Assembly (NCBI GenBank): GCA_030180135.1
Contig: CM058233.1
Span: 57,928,500 to 57,992,499 of the forward strand
Reading direction: 5' to 3'
Length of the DNA: 64,000 nucleotides
Source: Orychophragmus violaceus
Lineage: Eukaryota > Streptophyta > Magnoliopsida > Brassicales > Brassicaceae
Positions 54,736 through 64,000 of the stretch are shown here, in pieces. The position numbers were made by a program, and so were the translations under genes. Within the stretch, counting starts at the first letter, position 1, and each line of letters opens with the position of its first letter. The notes under the pieces were generated by a model. The model ran no database searches. It worked only from the letters and a program-made list of their open reading frames with translations, and had not been told where the DNA came from.

Positions 54736-55772
54736 CTACTGTGACCACATGTAAGGTTTCTGTTCTCCAAGTTCTCGGTTACTTATACCTTGTTCTTCCG
54801 AACCCAAGCTGCGATTGCACTGGGGAAAGTGCAGTCTAAGTGTGGGGAAGGTGGTTACTGACATTGTGTTTTGTTTTCTTAGAGTCAGTCCCTTATTTTC
54901 AATTGTTTTCAAAATGGTTATATTGAGTCAAAATGTGTATGAAACTATGATTTTTCGAGGAAATTTTTCGCTGGAACAGGAACTAAGTGACCGTTGGACA
55001 GACTTGCAGGAGCTCTATGACTATTAGAAAACACCACACGGATCAACTTACCAATGACACCCATATCTAACCAGGTATTCAGAGGATCCATCACTAGCCT
55101 CATCTCTAATCTTGATTCTAATTTCTTACTTAGGGGCTTGAGATCTCTGGATCAGATTCCTCTGATGTACTTGACACAGCATGTGATCCTGATTGAGTAT
55201 GGTTCTTGATTTTTCCCTCCCTTGAAAGTAAAAAAAAAAGATTAAAACCGAGGATAAGCTAGTAGCTTCGAAGTGGTCACGGGAGTGGTAGAGACCCCTA
55301 TTACCTCATGTGTATCCATGGAAAGATCCAAAGTTACACCCCGAATAAAAAGGGAAGAGCACTGATAGAAAAAATAAAATGATACCCAGTGGGGAAAAAT
55401 CATTTGCTAAGGGAGAAAGGAAAAAGAAAGGAACCATAAACTAACAGTTTGGTGGTCAGTACTGACTGAGTTGAGTCCATGTATCCTCTGATCGATAATC
55501 CTTCTGTGCGACTGCACCTAATTGTATACAGAGGTTAGTGTGGTGAACTTGAATTTCCTAATCTGATTGTGGAATTTACTTGGGACAATTGCTGAGTGTG
55601 GGGGAAGTATATTGTGGTCTTGATATCTGTAGGAAAGTTTTCAGTGGTTTACTAAGTGAATGTGAATGCGAAAGTTCCTAGGACGAAATGAGTTTCTGTG
55701 TTTTCAAACCTCTTTCTTATGCTTTGGTTCTTTTACTTGCTTGATGGCAAGCAATAGCTAAGTGTGGGGGAG
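54736..55772 (+). other. Athila B1 3' untranslated region with PPT
   Basis: No coding region. Polypurine-like tracts at 54839 (AAGTGTGGGGAAGG), 55590 (TGAGTGTGGGGGAAG) and 55760-55772 (AGTGTGGGGGAGT, directly before the LTR). Collinear with the tail of D after its third ORF. Confidence 0.75.
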
Positions 55773-56585
55773 TTGATATATCATGGTTTTTCTAGGTTTT
55801 CAACCATGATATAGTTGTATATATTGAGTCTTTAACCTGGTTTTTCGAGTCTATTGAGTCTTCTACAGGTAGGCTTATGTTTGGAGCAAAGAGTGGGATT
55901 ATAGGATGTTTCTGGCGATCTGTGCAATGAGCTGAAGTTGGAGTCTCGACCACGGTCGGATGTCGACCGACATCACCTTAGTGTCGGTCGACACTGAGGG
56001 CGACATGACTTATACACCGAGTTGAAGACATCTTTTGAAGAATTTCAAAGTTGCCCAGAAGTTTTCTCTAATTCTAATCTAGCCCCAAAACATGTTTAGG
56101 AGTTTAACTAGGTTTTTCAGACTCAATATCATTTATTTTGTTCTTACTTTGTTCTTGCTTTGGATATTGAGAGATTTGGTGCCAAGGGGCTGTTCTTGCT
56201 ACTTGTAACCTTTGAGAGAAGGATTTCGAACCCCTTTTTATCTATCTATTCAGTCTTTGGTTTTCTATTCAATGATGTGTTGTTTATCTTATAATATGTT
56301 TGAGTAGTAACCTAGTTAGATTTAGGAATTCTCATAGGATTTTTATGCATGTTTAGACAACTGATTAACTAGGATTCTAAAGCTATTCGTTCATCGCCTA
56401 AGTTGCACTTAATACTGAATTCTGGACTGATCACCTAGGATTTAGATCTGAGATAATTAACTTAGCACGAGAGTGTGAGTTATAATTTGAATAAACTTAG
56501 TGTGAGCAATTTGACTAGATGCAGAGAGATTTGGTTTAGGAGAATTGTGAACCGAAGAACCTGTTCCTAATGCTTGTTTAGAACT
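55773..56585 (+). repeat. Athila B1 3' LTR, interrupted
   Basis: Matches 47084 onward for about 810 bp, then stops within the TTTAGAAC segment where C1 begins (56586). Near-palindromes at 55960 and 55981, 21 bp apart. Confidence 0.88.
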
Positions 56586-57769
56586 TGATATATCATGGAT
56601 TTTAGGTGTTTTAGGCCATGATATATGTACATAATCGAGTCTTCTTTAGAGTCTTTCGAGTCCTTTCAGGTACTTTACAGGTTTTACCGCGTTTGGAGTT
56701 TACTTAGACATTATGGCGTATTTTGGAGCTTTATAGAGCATTCATGCGATTGCAGAAGAGTTGATATGATCGTTTGGCTTTGGTGTCAATCGACACCACT
56801 CAGGTGACGGTCAACACGGTTCGCGAGCAGGAAGATTTGGCCGATTAATGAAGACTTTGAAGAATCTGCAAATTAGCCCAAAAGTTTTTCATAATTACAA
56901 AGTGACCCAAATCGTGTTTTAGCTTTTAATTAGGTCTTACAGCCATTGTTGAGGCTAGGTTTTATTCTAAGCTTTATTCTATCAGAGATTAAGAGATTTA
57001 GGGGCAGGTCTTGTACTCGAGAGAGACTTGATTTCGAACCCCTGTTCTTACTCTTTTGATTTATTTATGATATCTATTTTGACTATGTTTTCTGTTATGA
57101 TTGCTATGTCTGAGTAGATCTCTTGTTAGGTTAGGGAATTCTCATTAGGGATTTAAAGAAATGCTAGATTAACTGATAAAATTGGATTCATCATCTAGTT
57201 CTTCATCTAAATCTTTCGTAACGCGTAATCTGAACTGGCCATTTAGATTATTGATATTAGGTTGATTTACACAACGAGAGTTGGTTAATTATCTAGAAAG
57301 GATTTAGGTGAGCAACTTATCTATTCGCAAAGATATTTGGTCTAGAGAAGTTGTGAACAAACGAACTTGGAATTAATGCATGTTTAGAACTCTAGGATTC
57401 GCAACGAGAGTTGGTTTGCTAGGTTGTTAGACATAGATAATTATCGCAACGAGAGCTGGTTAGTTTTACTTCTGTAATTCTAGTTCAAGAACGCTAATAG
57501 ATTGAATCATGATTGTCTGTTATCTGATATCCTGATTTCCTGAGAACGTCCTGAAACCTGACGCCTTCGCTGATTGATTACATTCACCTCACTTCATTCG
57601 TTTACTTGCTATCTTGTTTACTGCTTTACAATCAGTTTTGCTTAGCTTAATTCGATTACTCATAATCTATCGTGTGAGCCGTGAGTCCTTGTGGATTCGA
57701 TACCCTAAGTACTACATTCGCATATCTGTGCACTTGCAGTAGAATAGGATTAAAACTCTGAGCCTATCA
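56586..57769 (+). repeat. Athila C1 5' LTR
   Basis: 1184 bp, TGATATATCATGGAT to GAGCCTATCA. Near-palindromes at 56783 (GTGTCAATCGACAC) and 56804 (GTGACGGTCAACAC), 21 bp apart. Its partner lies outside the window. Confidence 0.85.
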
Positions 57770-57775
57770 AGTTTT

Positions 57776-57793
57776 TGGCGCCGTTGCCGGGGA
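57776..57793 (+). other. Athila C1 primer-binding site
   Basis: TGGCGCCGTTGCCGGGGA, the canonical Athila primer site. Confidence 0.88.
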
Positions 57794-57899
57794 CTCAATT
57801 GAGTTCGCCAATAGATTCAGTATTAGAATTTAGACTAAGCAATTTTTTTTTTCTAGTTTACTCACGTTCTTATTTCTTGGGTGTTGCAGGAACTACTCC

Positions 57900-57934
57900 A
57901 TGTCGATCGACACTAGTCGTGAATCGATCGACAC
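57900..57934. promoter_or_regulatory. Paired near-palindromes in C1 leader
   Basis: ATGTCGATCGACAC (57900) and GAATCGATCGACAC (57921), 21 bp apart, just after a GTTGCAG|GAA acceptor-like site. An ATG inside the first copy opens the gag frame, but homology to B1 starts at 57987. Confidence 0.85.
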
Positions 57935-57986
57935 CAGTCGCGACCAGGGACACCAAGAAACTAGAGCACTTAGCAGTTTTCTCTGT

Positions 57987-59549
57987 ATGGCACCTGTGAT
58001 TCTGATTCGCAGTGAAGACGGAACTTTACGAGGCCAAGAGGGTCATATATGCAACGCGAAGGGTCAGAAACTAGATGGGGAAGGAAACCCCATCGTGCCA
58101 GATGTTGCTGTAGGCGCGGAACATGCACAACAGGAAGCTGGTCACAAGAAGACATTTGCTGATTACAACAGACCGGATCAATTCTATGCTAATCGGTCTG
58201 CGATTCGACCACTTCCATTTACCAGAGTTGAGTTCAGGCTGAAACCAGAGTACTATGCATTGGTTGGGCAGCATCAGTTTCATGGTCTCTCTAGCGAGCA
58301 TCCTATGGATCACATAGAGATTTTCGAGGAATTGGCTAGCAGTATTAAGGCTGAAGGAGTCTCATTTGATTATCTTTTCTGCAAGCTCTTCCCATTTTCT
58401 CTCAATGGAGAAGTAGCCCACTGGTTGAAACAGCTACCACCAGGATCTTTGACTACTTGGGATGCGGTTAAGAGAGAGTTCCTTAGACACTTTTATGATG
58501 ATGCTAGATCCGACCAGCTTAGACAGGATCTTTTGACATTCAAGCAAGGACCTACAGAGCCTTTTAAGACTGCTTGGGTGAGGTTCAAGAGGTACCAAAG
58601 AGATTGTCCACACCATGGTTTCTCTGAAGTACAGCTGTTGTGTGTTTTCTTCAGAGGAGTTGATTTGTGGTATCAGACGGCTATGGATGCTGCAAGTAAT
58701 GGGAACTTCTATACCAAGACACCATGCGAAGCTAAGGAGCTTATTGATAACTTGATAACTAGCAATAGTGTCAGAAATGCTGACAAGGAAAGGCATAGAT
58801 CTGGTGGCAAAGAAGATAGCTTGCAGATATCCGAGATAAGGGACAAAATTGATTATGTCCACAGCGCCCTACTTAGGAAGAGGCAACCCCAATCTGATGC
58901 AGAAGCTGAAGAGTTTGCAGAGGTGAACTATATCGCTGGAACTGATTATTATGAGCAGACATATAGAAATCAGCAGAGACAAACTTCTGGTTACACACCA
59001 AGATCAAGGGACAATGGTTATTCATCTCACCAAGCTCCTCCCACTAATGAGCAGACAAAGATTGAGTCCATGCTTGAGCAGTTGCTTCTTGGGCAGAATA
59101 AGATGACAGGAGATCTGAATGGGAAGCTAGATTCCATGTATCAAGATCTAAGTGGGAAATTGGAGGCTTTGACAAGAAGAGTTGATGATCTGGATACTAG
59201 GATGACGCAAGCAGAGGCCGGTATTAAGGAAAGGATGACTCGATCTCAGAAAGAACATGTTAAAGCGGTTTTGGTAGAGGACGAAGCTGAGCAAAATTAT
59301 GATGTAAAGACTTTGGAGCTGCAAAATTCGAGTGAAATTCGAAATAAAGATCATGTATCGATCGACACAAAGCCGTGTCGGTCGACACTTGTTTCGAATT
59401 TTCGTGACGGACCGAAATCGACCAACCTCAACATCAAGGTCGACTCGAATCGTGTCAATGTCGATCGACATCACTTCAGTGTAGATCGATACCATGAGCA
59501 TCCAGTTTGTCCAAAGAAACCGAATGTGGCCATAGAGAGAGTCTACTAA
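57987..59549 (+). CDS. gag: Athila C1 gag
   Basis: Open from MAPVILIRSEDGTLRGQEGH (57987; an in-frame ATG at 57900 would add 29 residues encoded by the near-palindromes). The Gag core shows HPMDHIEIFEELASSIKAEG, WLKQLPPGSLTTWDAVKREF, HFYDDARSDQLRQDLLTFKQ and VRFKRYQRDCPHHGFSEVQL. A Gln-rich linker and a C-terminal coiled-coil-like segment (SMLEQLLLGQNKMTGDLNGK, RRVDDLDTRMTQAEAG) follow. The last 70 codons run through the near-palindrome module. This is the only uninterrupted Athila gag in the window. It stops at a TAA, after which protease is in another frame. Confidence 0.85.
   Translation: MAPVILIRSEDGTLRGQEGHICNAKGQKLDGEGNPIVPDVAVGAEHAQQEAGHKKTFADYNRPDQFYANRSAIRPLPFTRVEFRLKPEYYALVGQHQFHGLSSEHPMDHIEIFEELASSIKAEGVSFDYLFCKLFPFSLNGEVAHWLKQLPPGSLTTWDAVKREFLRHFYDDARSDQLRQDLLTFKQGPTEPFKTAWVRFKRYQRDCPHHGFSEVQLLCVFFRGVDLWYQTAMDAASNGNFYTKTPCEAKELIDNLITSNSVRNADKERHRSGGKEDSLQISEIRDKIDYVHSALLRKRQPQSDAEAEEFAEVNYIAGTDYYEQTYRNQQRQTSGYTPRSRDNGYSSHQAPPTNEQTKIESMLEQLLLGQNKMTGDLNGKLDSMYQDLSGKLEALTRRVDDLDTRMTQAEAGIKERMTRSQKEHVKAVLVEDEAEQNYDVKTLELQNSSEIRNKDHVSIDTKPCRSTLVSNFRDGPKSTNLNIKVDSNRVNVDRHHFSVDRYHEHPVCPKKPNVAIERVY
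59355..59492. promoter_or_regulatory. Near-palindrome module at C1 gag/PR junction
   Basis: Starts at 59355 and 59375 (20 bp), core TTCGTGACGGACCGAAATCG, then 59458 and 59479 (21 bp). All copies have the TCGATCGA or TCGGTCGA centre except the last. Confidence 0.85.
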
Positions 59550-59559
59550 CCGAAAAGTC

Positions 59560-60557
59560 CATTCCCTAGGAAGTCCAAGCAATAGATTCAGTTGGAAAGA
59601 TACAAGAAGATTATGAGAGATAAGCAAACTGAGCTCCCATTGATAGGTGCTACTAAGACCATTCATGTGGTGACGAGATGTGTTACAGACATCCTTTCTA
59701 GTAACATGACTGAAGAAGAAGATGTCTTGATGGTCTCTGAAGTGTGAGACGCCGTTATTCATGGCAGGATTCCTGAGAAACTAAAGGATCCGGGGAGTTT
59801 CATGATAGACTGTTCTATATACAAAGACAGATTTTAGAGGTCATTGTGTGATCTTGTCTCAAGTGTGAATCTCATATTATACTATGTGGCTATGAGACTA
59901 GGACTGTTGAACTTCCATCCCACTAGGATCTCTCTTGTCCTAGCTGATCGATCAAAGAGGTATCCAGAAGGAGTTCTTGAGAACATCCCTCTCAGAGTTG
60001 GAAACTACTTTATTCCAACGGACTTTGTGGTGCTGAAGTATGAGATTGAGCCTGATGATCCTCTACTACTTGGTAGATCCTTCTTAGCCACTGCTGGAGC
60101 TGTAATTGATGTGCGACATGGTCTGATTGATCTCCATATGGGAGATAAACCTTTGCAGTTCACGATGGATGAGTTGCAGAGATCCACTATTGATGGACAA
60201 AGCTTCAGTGTTGAGATAGAACCAGAGATTGAAAATGGAGAAGAGAAGATGGCAGTTCATACTGAACCTGCTCTAACATCTTCAAAGCAAATACCTGCTC
60301 TTAAGCAGGAAGCTCCAAACATCACACCTAAGCCACTTCTGGTCAAGCCAAGGTATGCATCTTCTGACCTTAAGTATGCAAACTCTGATGCTGATTTTGC
60401 AGGGAATAGAGTCAGGAAACGAAATGTTCTACCTGACCTTGCTGTAATTCCCAAGCTCCTCAGTAAGTCTCACGCACACGATGCATACACGCCGCCATGG
60501 ATGAGAAGAATTTCACAAAGTCATGCCCCGCCTTTAGCGAAACCGCCTGACATCTGA
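59560..60557 (+). pseudogene. Athila C1 protease with unusual C-terminal tail
   Basis: The first part (59560-59840) matches the B1 pol start with stops, for example TAG near 59583, TGA near 59746 and TAG near 59835. From 59844 an open 237-codon frame carries CDLVSSVNLILYYVAMRLGL, where the catalytic Gly of DLG is Val. DPLLLGRSFLATAGAVIDVR and TIDGQSFSVEIEP follow. After that the frame does not enter the RT linker. It reads a Lys/Pro-rich tail (KQIPALKQEAPNITPKPLLV, then PPWMRRISQSHAPPLAKPPD) with no counterpart in B1 or D, and ends at TGA 60555. Confidence 0.75.
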
Positions 60558-60597
60558 CCACGTGCCACAGTCAAGCTAATGACTTAAAACAAGCGCT

Positions 60598-60617
60598 GAG
60601 TGGGAGGCAACCCACTG
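60598..60617 (+). promoter_or_regulatory. Conserved post-pol hairpin and splice donor in C1
   Basis: AGTGGGAGGCAACCCACT stem followed by G|GTGAGT. Candidate 63-nt intron 60618-60680 ending TTTACAG. Confidence 0.6.
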
Positions 60618-60705
60618 GTGAGTCTGTACATATAAGTTTTCGTTCTAATCTTTCGTTTTAGTTTTCTTGAGTCTTTACAGGGAAATCTAGCGACGGGAAT
60701 GTATT

Positions 60706-60886
60706 GTGTCGGTCGACCCAGGTTATGAATCGATCGACACGAAGGACAAAAGGATCGATCCAGCACTTTGTGTTGATCGATCCATTTTTTCGCGAAATCG
60801 AGGTTTGACCTCGGTTAGACCGCTCTGACCGATTCGATTTTCAAAGCACGTGTCGATCGACACAATTAATCCGGATCGATCGACAC
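60706..60886. promoter_or_regulatory. Near-palindrome module after C1 pol region
   Basis: Starts at 60706 and 60727 (21 bp), core with CGCGAAATCGAGG, then 60850 (perfect GTGTCGATCGACAC) and 60873 (23 bp). Additional GGATCGATCC-type copies lie between (60760-60785). A GAG|GTAAGT donor follows at 60900. Confidence 0.85.
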
Positions 60887-60899
60887 AAAGCGAATCGAG

Positions 60900-61429
60900 G
60901 TAAGTACTTCTTTTCTCTTTCGCGTATGTTCTTATTAACACCTGAAACCTCCATAGCCAAGAGCTCTCTAAAAACTCGTTCTCCCTCGTTTCATCACCGA
61001 ATCCAATGATTCAAAAGCCTAACCTGAGCGGATTTTCGCCCTCTATCCATATCTATAATCCATTTGTGTCGATTCCAAGTTATGCTCCCTAAAATCCCAA
61101 TTTTCAGATTCGGTTCTAAAGGGAAAGGTTCGATTTTTGCTTCCATTTCTTAATCATGTGATTAAATAGCACTGATTTAGGTTGTTTGGTAGTGGAATGG
61201 TGATGCCTAGGTAGTTTTCATGATTGATTTTGCAAGTTTTCGAAAATTTTGATTTTGGGATTGAACTTGTGAATTGGTGCGAAAATGACAGAAATAAATC
61301 ATAAATGAACCACTACTACTGCTATGTTTGTTGCTGGTTTCGAAACTGATCATTCGGTTGTTGAGGATTTGATGAGTTGTTTCTGATTTTTCAACTAATA
61401 TCAGTTTTTGTTCTGATTTTTGCTCACAG
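60900..61429 (+). other. Inferred 530-nt intron before C1 third ORF
   Basis: GAG|GTAAGTAC donor, TTTTTGCTCACAG acceptor directly before ATG at 61430. Same length and borders as in D. Confidence 0.65.
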
Positions 61430-62072
61430 ATGCCTCCAAGGAAGAAGAACCGAACGGACGGGGCGAGTTCATCTGGGTCAACACCAGCAGAGCCACCTCC
61501 ACCTATGACTCCTCAATCTCCTTCGGGTTCTCCACAGCTGCCAGCAGATTTTCCTACACACCATGGCCCAGAGATGAAAGAGTGATGATATTCACAGAGA
61601 AAGTGTGGGATAAGCCAGCCAGGTTGGTCGTGTTCAGTAATGATTGTATGCACAGAGAGGTGTTGGACACCTGGGATGAGTATGACATCCTATTGTACAA
61701 TGGGTGGTGCGATGTTGAGATTGAGCCTACGAAGGTGGTAAGCCCTGACTTTCTGAGGATGACTGGTATGCGAGACCAGGTTGTGCTGTGTTTGAATATT
61801 ATGGGTTTAGGTACCATGCCTTATGTCCGGTATGCTCTGTATCCGGAGTTGGTACGTCAGTTTATGGCTACAGTGCGAGTTACGTACAGGGACTGGAACG
61901 CCAAGAATGCGCAGGAAAGGTCATTTGTGTTTCATGGTACATGACAGGAGATACAGACTGCCAATGCGAGACCTCTGTGCTATCTACGGGTTCAAGAAGG
62001 GCTACACACGAGCTACGATCCCAGAGGGCTTTCCTGACCTTGAGAAGTTTGAAGGATTATGTGTGTTCATGG
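61430..62072 (+). pseudogene. Athila C1 third ORF (ATHILA ORF-1 family), truncated
   Basis: Starts MPPRKKNRTDGASSSG. An early frameshift is needed to join it to the conserved region, which reads WDEYDILLYNGWCDVEIEP, VVLCLNIMGLGTMPYVRYAL and YPELVRQFMATVRVTYRDWN. A further shift near 61920 leads to YRLPMRDLCAIYGFKKGYT. This parallels the D copy (LYNASIG, GLGTICTTQYD, LVRQLMVTVRVYY, LELCDIYEF). The copia insertion at 62073 removes the rest. Located where retroviral env would be; role unproven. Confidence 0.72.
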
Positions 62073-62696
62073 TGTAATTGTCAGGTTACATCCTAGCACA
62101 TAATCATCTAGGATCTAGGTGATTTGCAGTTGAATCATAAACAGATCAGGATCATTACCTTGTGATTGTAGCGGATTGATCAAAGGAATATCGAGATCTG
62201 CAAGAGCTGATGATAACCGGCTCCTCCTAGGTATCCACACTCTTACAAGCTACTGGATCAGGCTGCTTGACCAAGCTGGAATCAACAGAGAGAGAGAAGA
62301 AAAGAGAGGCAAAAATCGCAGAGGCATAAAGCCTTAGGGCTTCCTGCGCCTCTCCTCTTCCTTATATGGGCCCAAGTAATTAAACTAATGGCTCATTAGG
62401 ATTTTGGGCCCAAGACACAAATCAGACAAAGGCCTGTATTTGTCTGGCCCAATTCTCTGTACAAATACAGTAAATGCCTTGCATCTTACTGTATTAATTC
62501 CATTTTAACTTTCCCGTTAGCTATGGTGTGTGACCCTTAGGGATCATACAATACTGGTAATAAGTCCTAAACTTATAGATCATGAGCGGGCTCTAGCAAG
62601 TCATCATGATCACCCAGTATTTATGACTTATGTCTGATCTCGACACTTATCATACTTTCTAGAGATAGTACGGTAGATTTCAGGACATTCCCAACA
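62073..62696 (-). repeat. Copia 3' LTR
   Basis: On the minus strand it begins TGTTGGGAATGTCCTGAAAT after a GTGGGAGAT polypurine tract and ends CCTGACAATTACA. About 624 bp. The outer border is inferred from where C1 homology stops and a TG/CA end fits. Confidence 0.65.
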
Positions 62697-63551
62697 ATCT
62701 CCCACTTGTACTGGAATCCTACATTCCCTAATCCTTTTGTCTCAATATCTCGATCTGGCATAAGGCAAGATGCGTGTCATCCTTATATAGCCAGACCATG
62801 TTCATCGGACCAGATTTGATACTGACAATGCAAACGACTTGGGCAAGTCCGTTTGGGAGTGGCCACTCTCTTACCAGCTATCAAGTCTCCGATTGGCCTA
62901 GAGATATTACCTCCGTTAAACGGCAGGGACAAATCCCATCTTGTTCCATCACTATGAACTACACACTTCATAATACACCCAACCAAGGTCCTTATAGCTC
63001 CCAGTTACGAAACAGCGTTAGACAATGATCAAAGCGCATCAATCCATGTGCAGCCACATGCATGCGAACTCAGGTCTAAGGACTATACTCTATAGTCGTA
63101 TATGAGAACCTCTTATAACACAGATATTAATATCTTGTAGAGTTCTCATCAACGGGCCATGTCCGGTCATATGCTCCCCTACATATACCTATGTGTCGAC
63201 TTTGATGCCGCGCATCTATGACCCCTCGAAACTTGGTCATAAGTCTCAACACAATCTAGTCTCAAGTGGTTGTTGGTGTTCCAATTTCAACAACCTTCGA
63301 CTATGGACACTATGATTTATGTCATTTCGTTAAATATGGGGTTTCAGGATCAAGTCTACTCATGTACTTCGATGGCCCATATATAATGACATGAATCATT
63401 TTGGAACGATTATTTATATCACAGTTAAAATAATCCAGAAATCATAGATTTCATAAACATAAAATATTATGTTTACATGAACCTTTCAAAACAACTAAAT
63501 TAAAGCCCTTTACAAACTCCCACTGAAATTAAGACTACATCTTAATTTCAC
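62697..63551 (-). other. Copia 3' untranslated region
   Basis: No coding region. A second polypurine-like GTGGGAGTTTG lies at about 63512-63522, near the stop codon. Long tails between pol and PPT are seen in some plant copia groups. Confidence 0.6.
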
Positions 63552-64000
63552 TTATCCTACAGCAACAGTCCGCGACTCGTGCTTAGGCCTAAGGAGTGGC
63601 TTCGTTAATAGATTAGCAACGTTCTTATTCGTTGAAACTTGCTGATCTACTTAACACTTCTGTCATTTATCTCACGGAATAGGTTATACCTACCCTCAAG
63701 GTGTTTGGACCTCTGATGTGCAGCTAGTCTCATCTATGCTGGGAATCACATCAAGTTCAGTGATGAACTCTTCTTTCCAAACAACCTCTTTCGCCGCTTC
63801 CCAAGCTGCGAAATGTTCAGCTTAAGTCATAGAGTCAGCAACAGTGCCTTGCACCGCCAGACAGACACAAGATATAACCGGACTGTGACCGGAAATCATC
63901 TTTGTCTGTTGGTAACTTGCCTTTCAGACTCTACCGACTTGTAGCACCTTACTTTCTCCGTAAATCAAGAACTTATCCTAAGTATTTTCCAAATACTTGA
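63552..64000 (-). pseudogene. Copia pol 3' end (RNase H), degenerate
   Basis: Reads DDFRSQSGYILCLSGGA, then after a gap QGTVADSMT, a stop, AEHFAAWEAAKEVVW and EFITELDVIPSI, and later KNVANLLTKPLLRPKHESRT before the TAA at 63552-63554. This is the characteristic end of plant copia polyproteins (SQSGY, ADS.T.AE, EAA.E..W, ANxLTKPL). Several stops inactivate it. It continues beyond the window. Confidence 0.78.

Larger units (their letters stand above)
47084..56585 (+). mobile_element. Athila element B1 (gag-pol, no env-position ORF)
   Basis: 5' LTR 47084-48248, PBS 48255, gag 48461-50264, PR-RT 50343-52508, RNase H to about 52830, integrase to 54440, a 1.3-kb 3' untranslated region, PPT 55760-55772 and a 3' LTR from 55773 that is cut at 56585 by element C1. 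The third ORF present in D and C1 is missing: after the post-pol near-palindrome module the sequence goes straight into the 3' tail. A few stops and frameshifts inactivate it. The end of its 3' LTR lies outside the window. Confidence 0.88.
56586..62072 (+). mobile_element. Athila element C1, internally deleted, interrupted at 62073
   Basis: 5' LTR 56586-57769, PBS 57776, gag, protease, then directly the post-pol hairpin and the third ORF; RT, RNase H and integrase are absent. It is inserted in the 3' LTR of B1 and cut by a copia element at 62073, so its own 3' part and 3' LTR are beyond the window. Its near-palindromes are more often the perfect form TGTCGATCGACA than those of B1 and D. Confidence 0.85.
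62073..64000 (-). mobile_element. Ty1/copia element, 3' end only
   Basis: Minus-strand order from the window edge: pol 3' end (64000-63552), an 850-bp untranslated tail, a PPT (GTACAAGTGGGAGA, about 62697-62710) and a 3' LTR (62073-62696) that joins the C1 third ORF. The 5' part is outside the window, so the target duplication cannot be checked. Confidence 0.78.

Noticed and set aside
57900..57986. ATG at 57900 as true start of C1 gag
   Set aside because: It lies inside a near-palindrome, and homology with B1 begins at 57987; kept only as an alternative.

Overview
This window is plant heterochromatin made almost entirely of nested transposable elements. I find no intact ordinary host gene, no rRNA or tRNA gene and no CRISPR array. 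The lineages present (Ty3/gypsy Athila with a third env-position ORF, dual-RNase-H Tat elements, MULE and CACTA-type DNA transposons, Ty1/copia, a LINE and a tRNA-derived SINE) fit a pericentromeric region of a flowering plant. The Athila-rich content suggests Brassicaceae; plant is certain, family is inference.

Layout. 1-2512: remnants (copia gag, a near-perfect 55-bp-arm foldback, a CACTA-like end with an exon fragment). 2513-44310: one old Athila element ('D', + strand) carrying at least five insertions. These are a 1.3-kb TRIM-like element in its 5' LTR (3197-4488), Tat copy A1 in gag (5467-16581, - strand), a CACTA-like element in integrase (21732-27312) which itself holds a MULE (23472-27110), and Tat copy A2 in the 3' LTR (31943-43553, - strand). 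44311-47083: a SINE-like unit and a LINE split by an Athila-type solo LTR (45623-46780). 47084-56585: a second Athila ('B1'), with gag-PR-RT-RNH-IN but no env-position ORF. 56586-end: a third Athila ('C1') inserted in the 3' LTR of B1. It keeps gag, protease and the env-position ORF but lacks RT, RNase H and integrase, and is cut at 62073 by a Ty1/copia element (- strand) that runs off the window.

How parts work together. Tat A1 and A2 each carry gag-protease and pol in one frame, separated by a UAG. In A2 the stop lies in the leaky context UAG-CAA-UUA; in A1 the next codon has also become a stop. Both carry a four-exon antisense gene downstream of pol, on the opposite strand. The MULE carries, convergent to its transposase, an intact 185-codon GRF-type zinc-finger, coiled-coil, membrane-anchor ORF. 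Athila D and C1 show paired splice signals that would deliver the env-position ORF by splicing, with the last intron 530 nt in both.

The most unusual signal is a 14-bp near-palindrome (consensus RTGTCGRTCGACAY) that occurs in pairs, usually 21 bp start to start. It recurs in the LTR, in the leader just before gag, and at gag/PR, PR/RT, RNH/IN and post-pol junctions of three diverged Athila families and a solo LTR. It is read in different frames or is untranslated, so peptide selection does not explain it.
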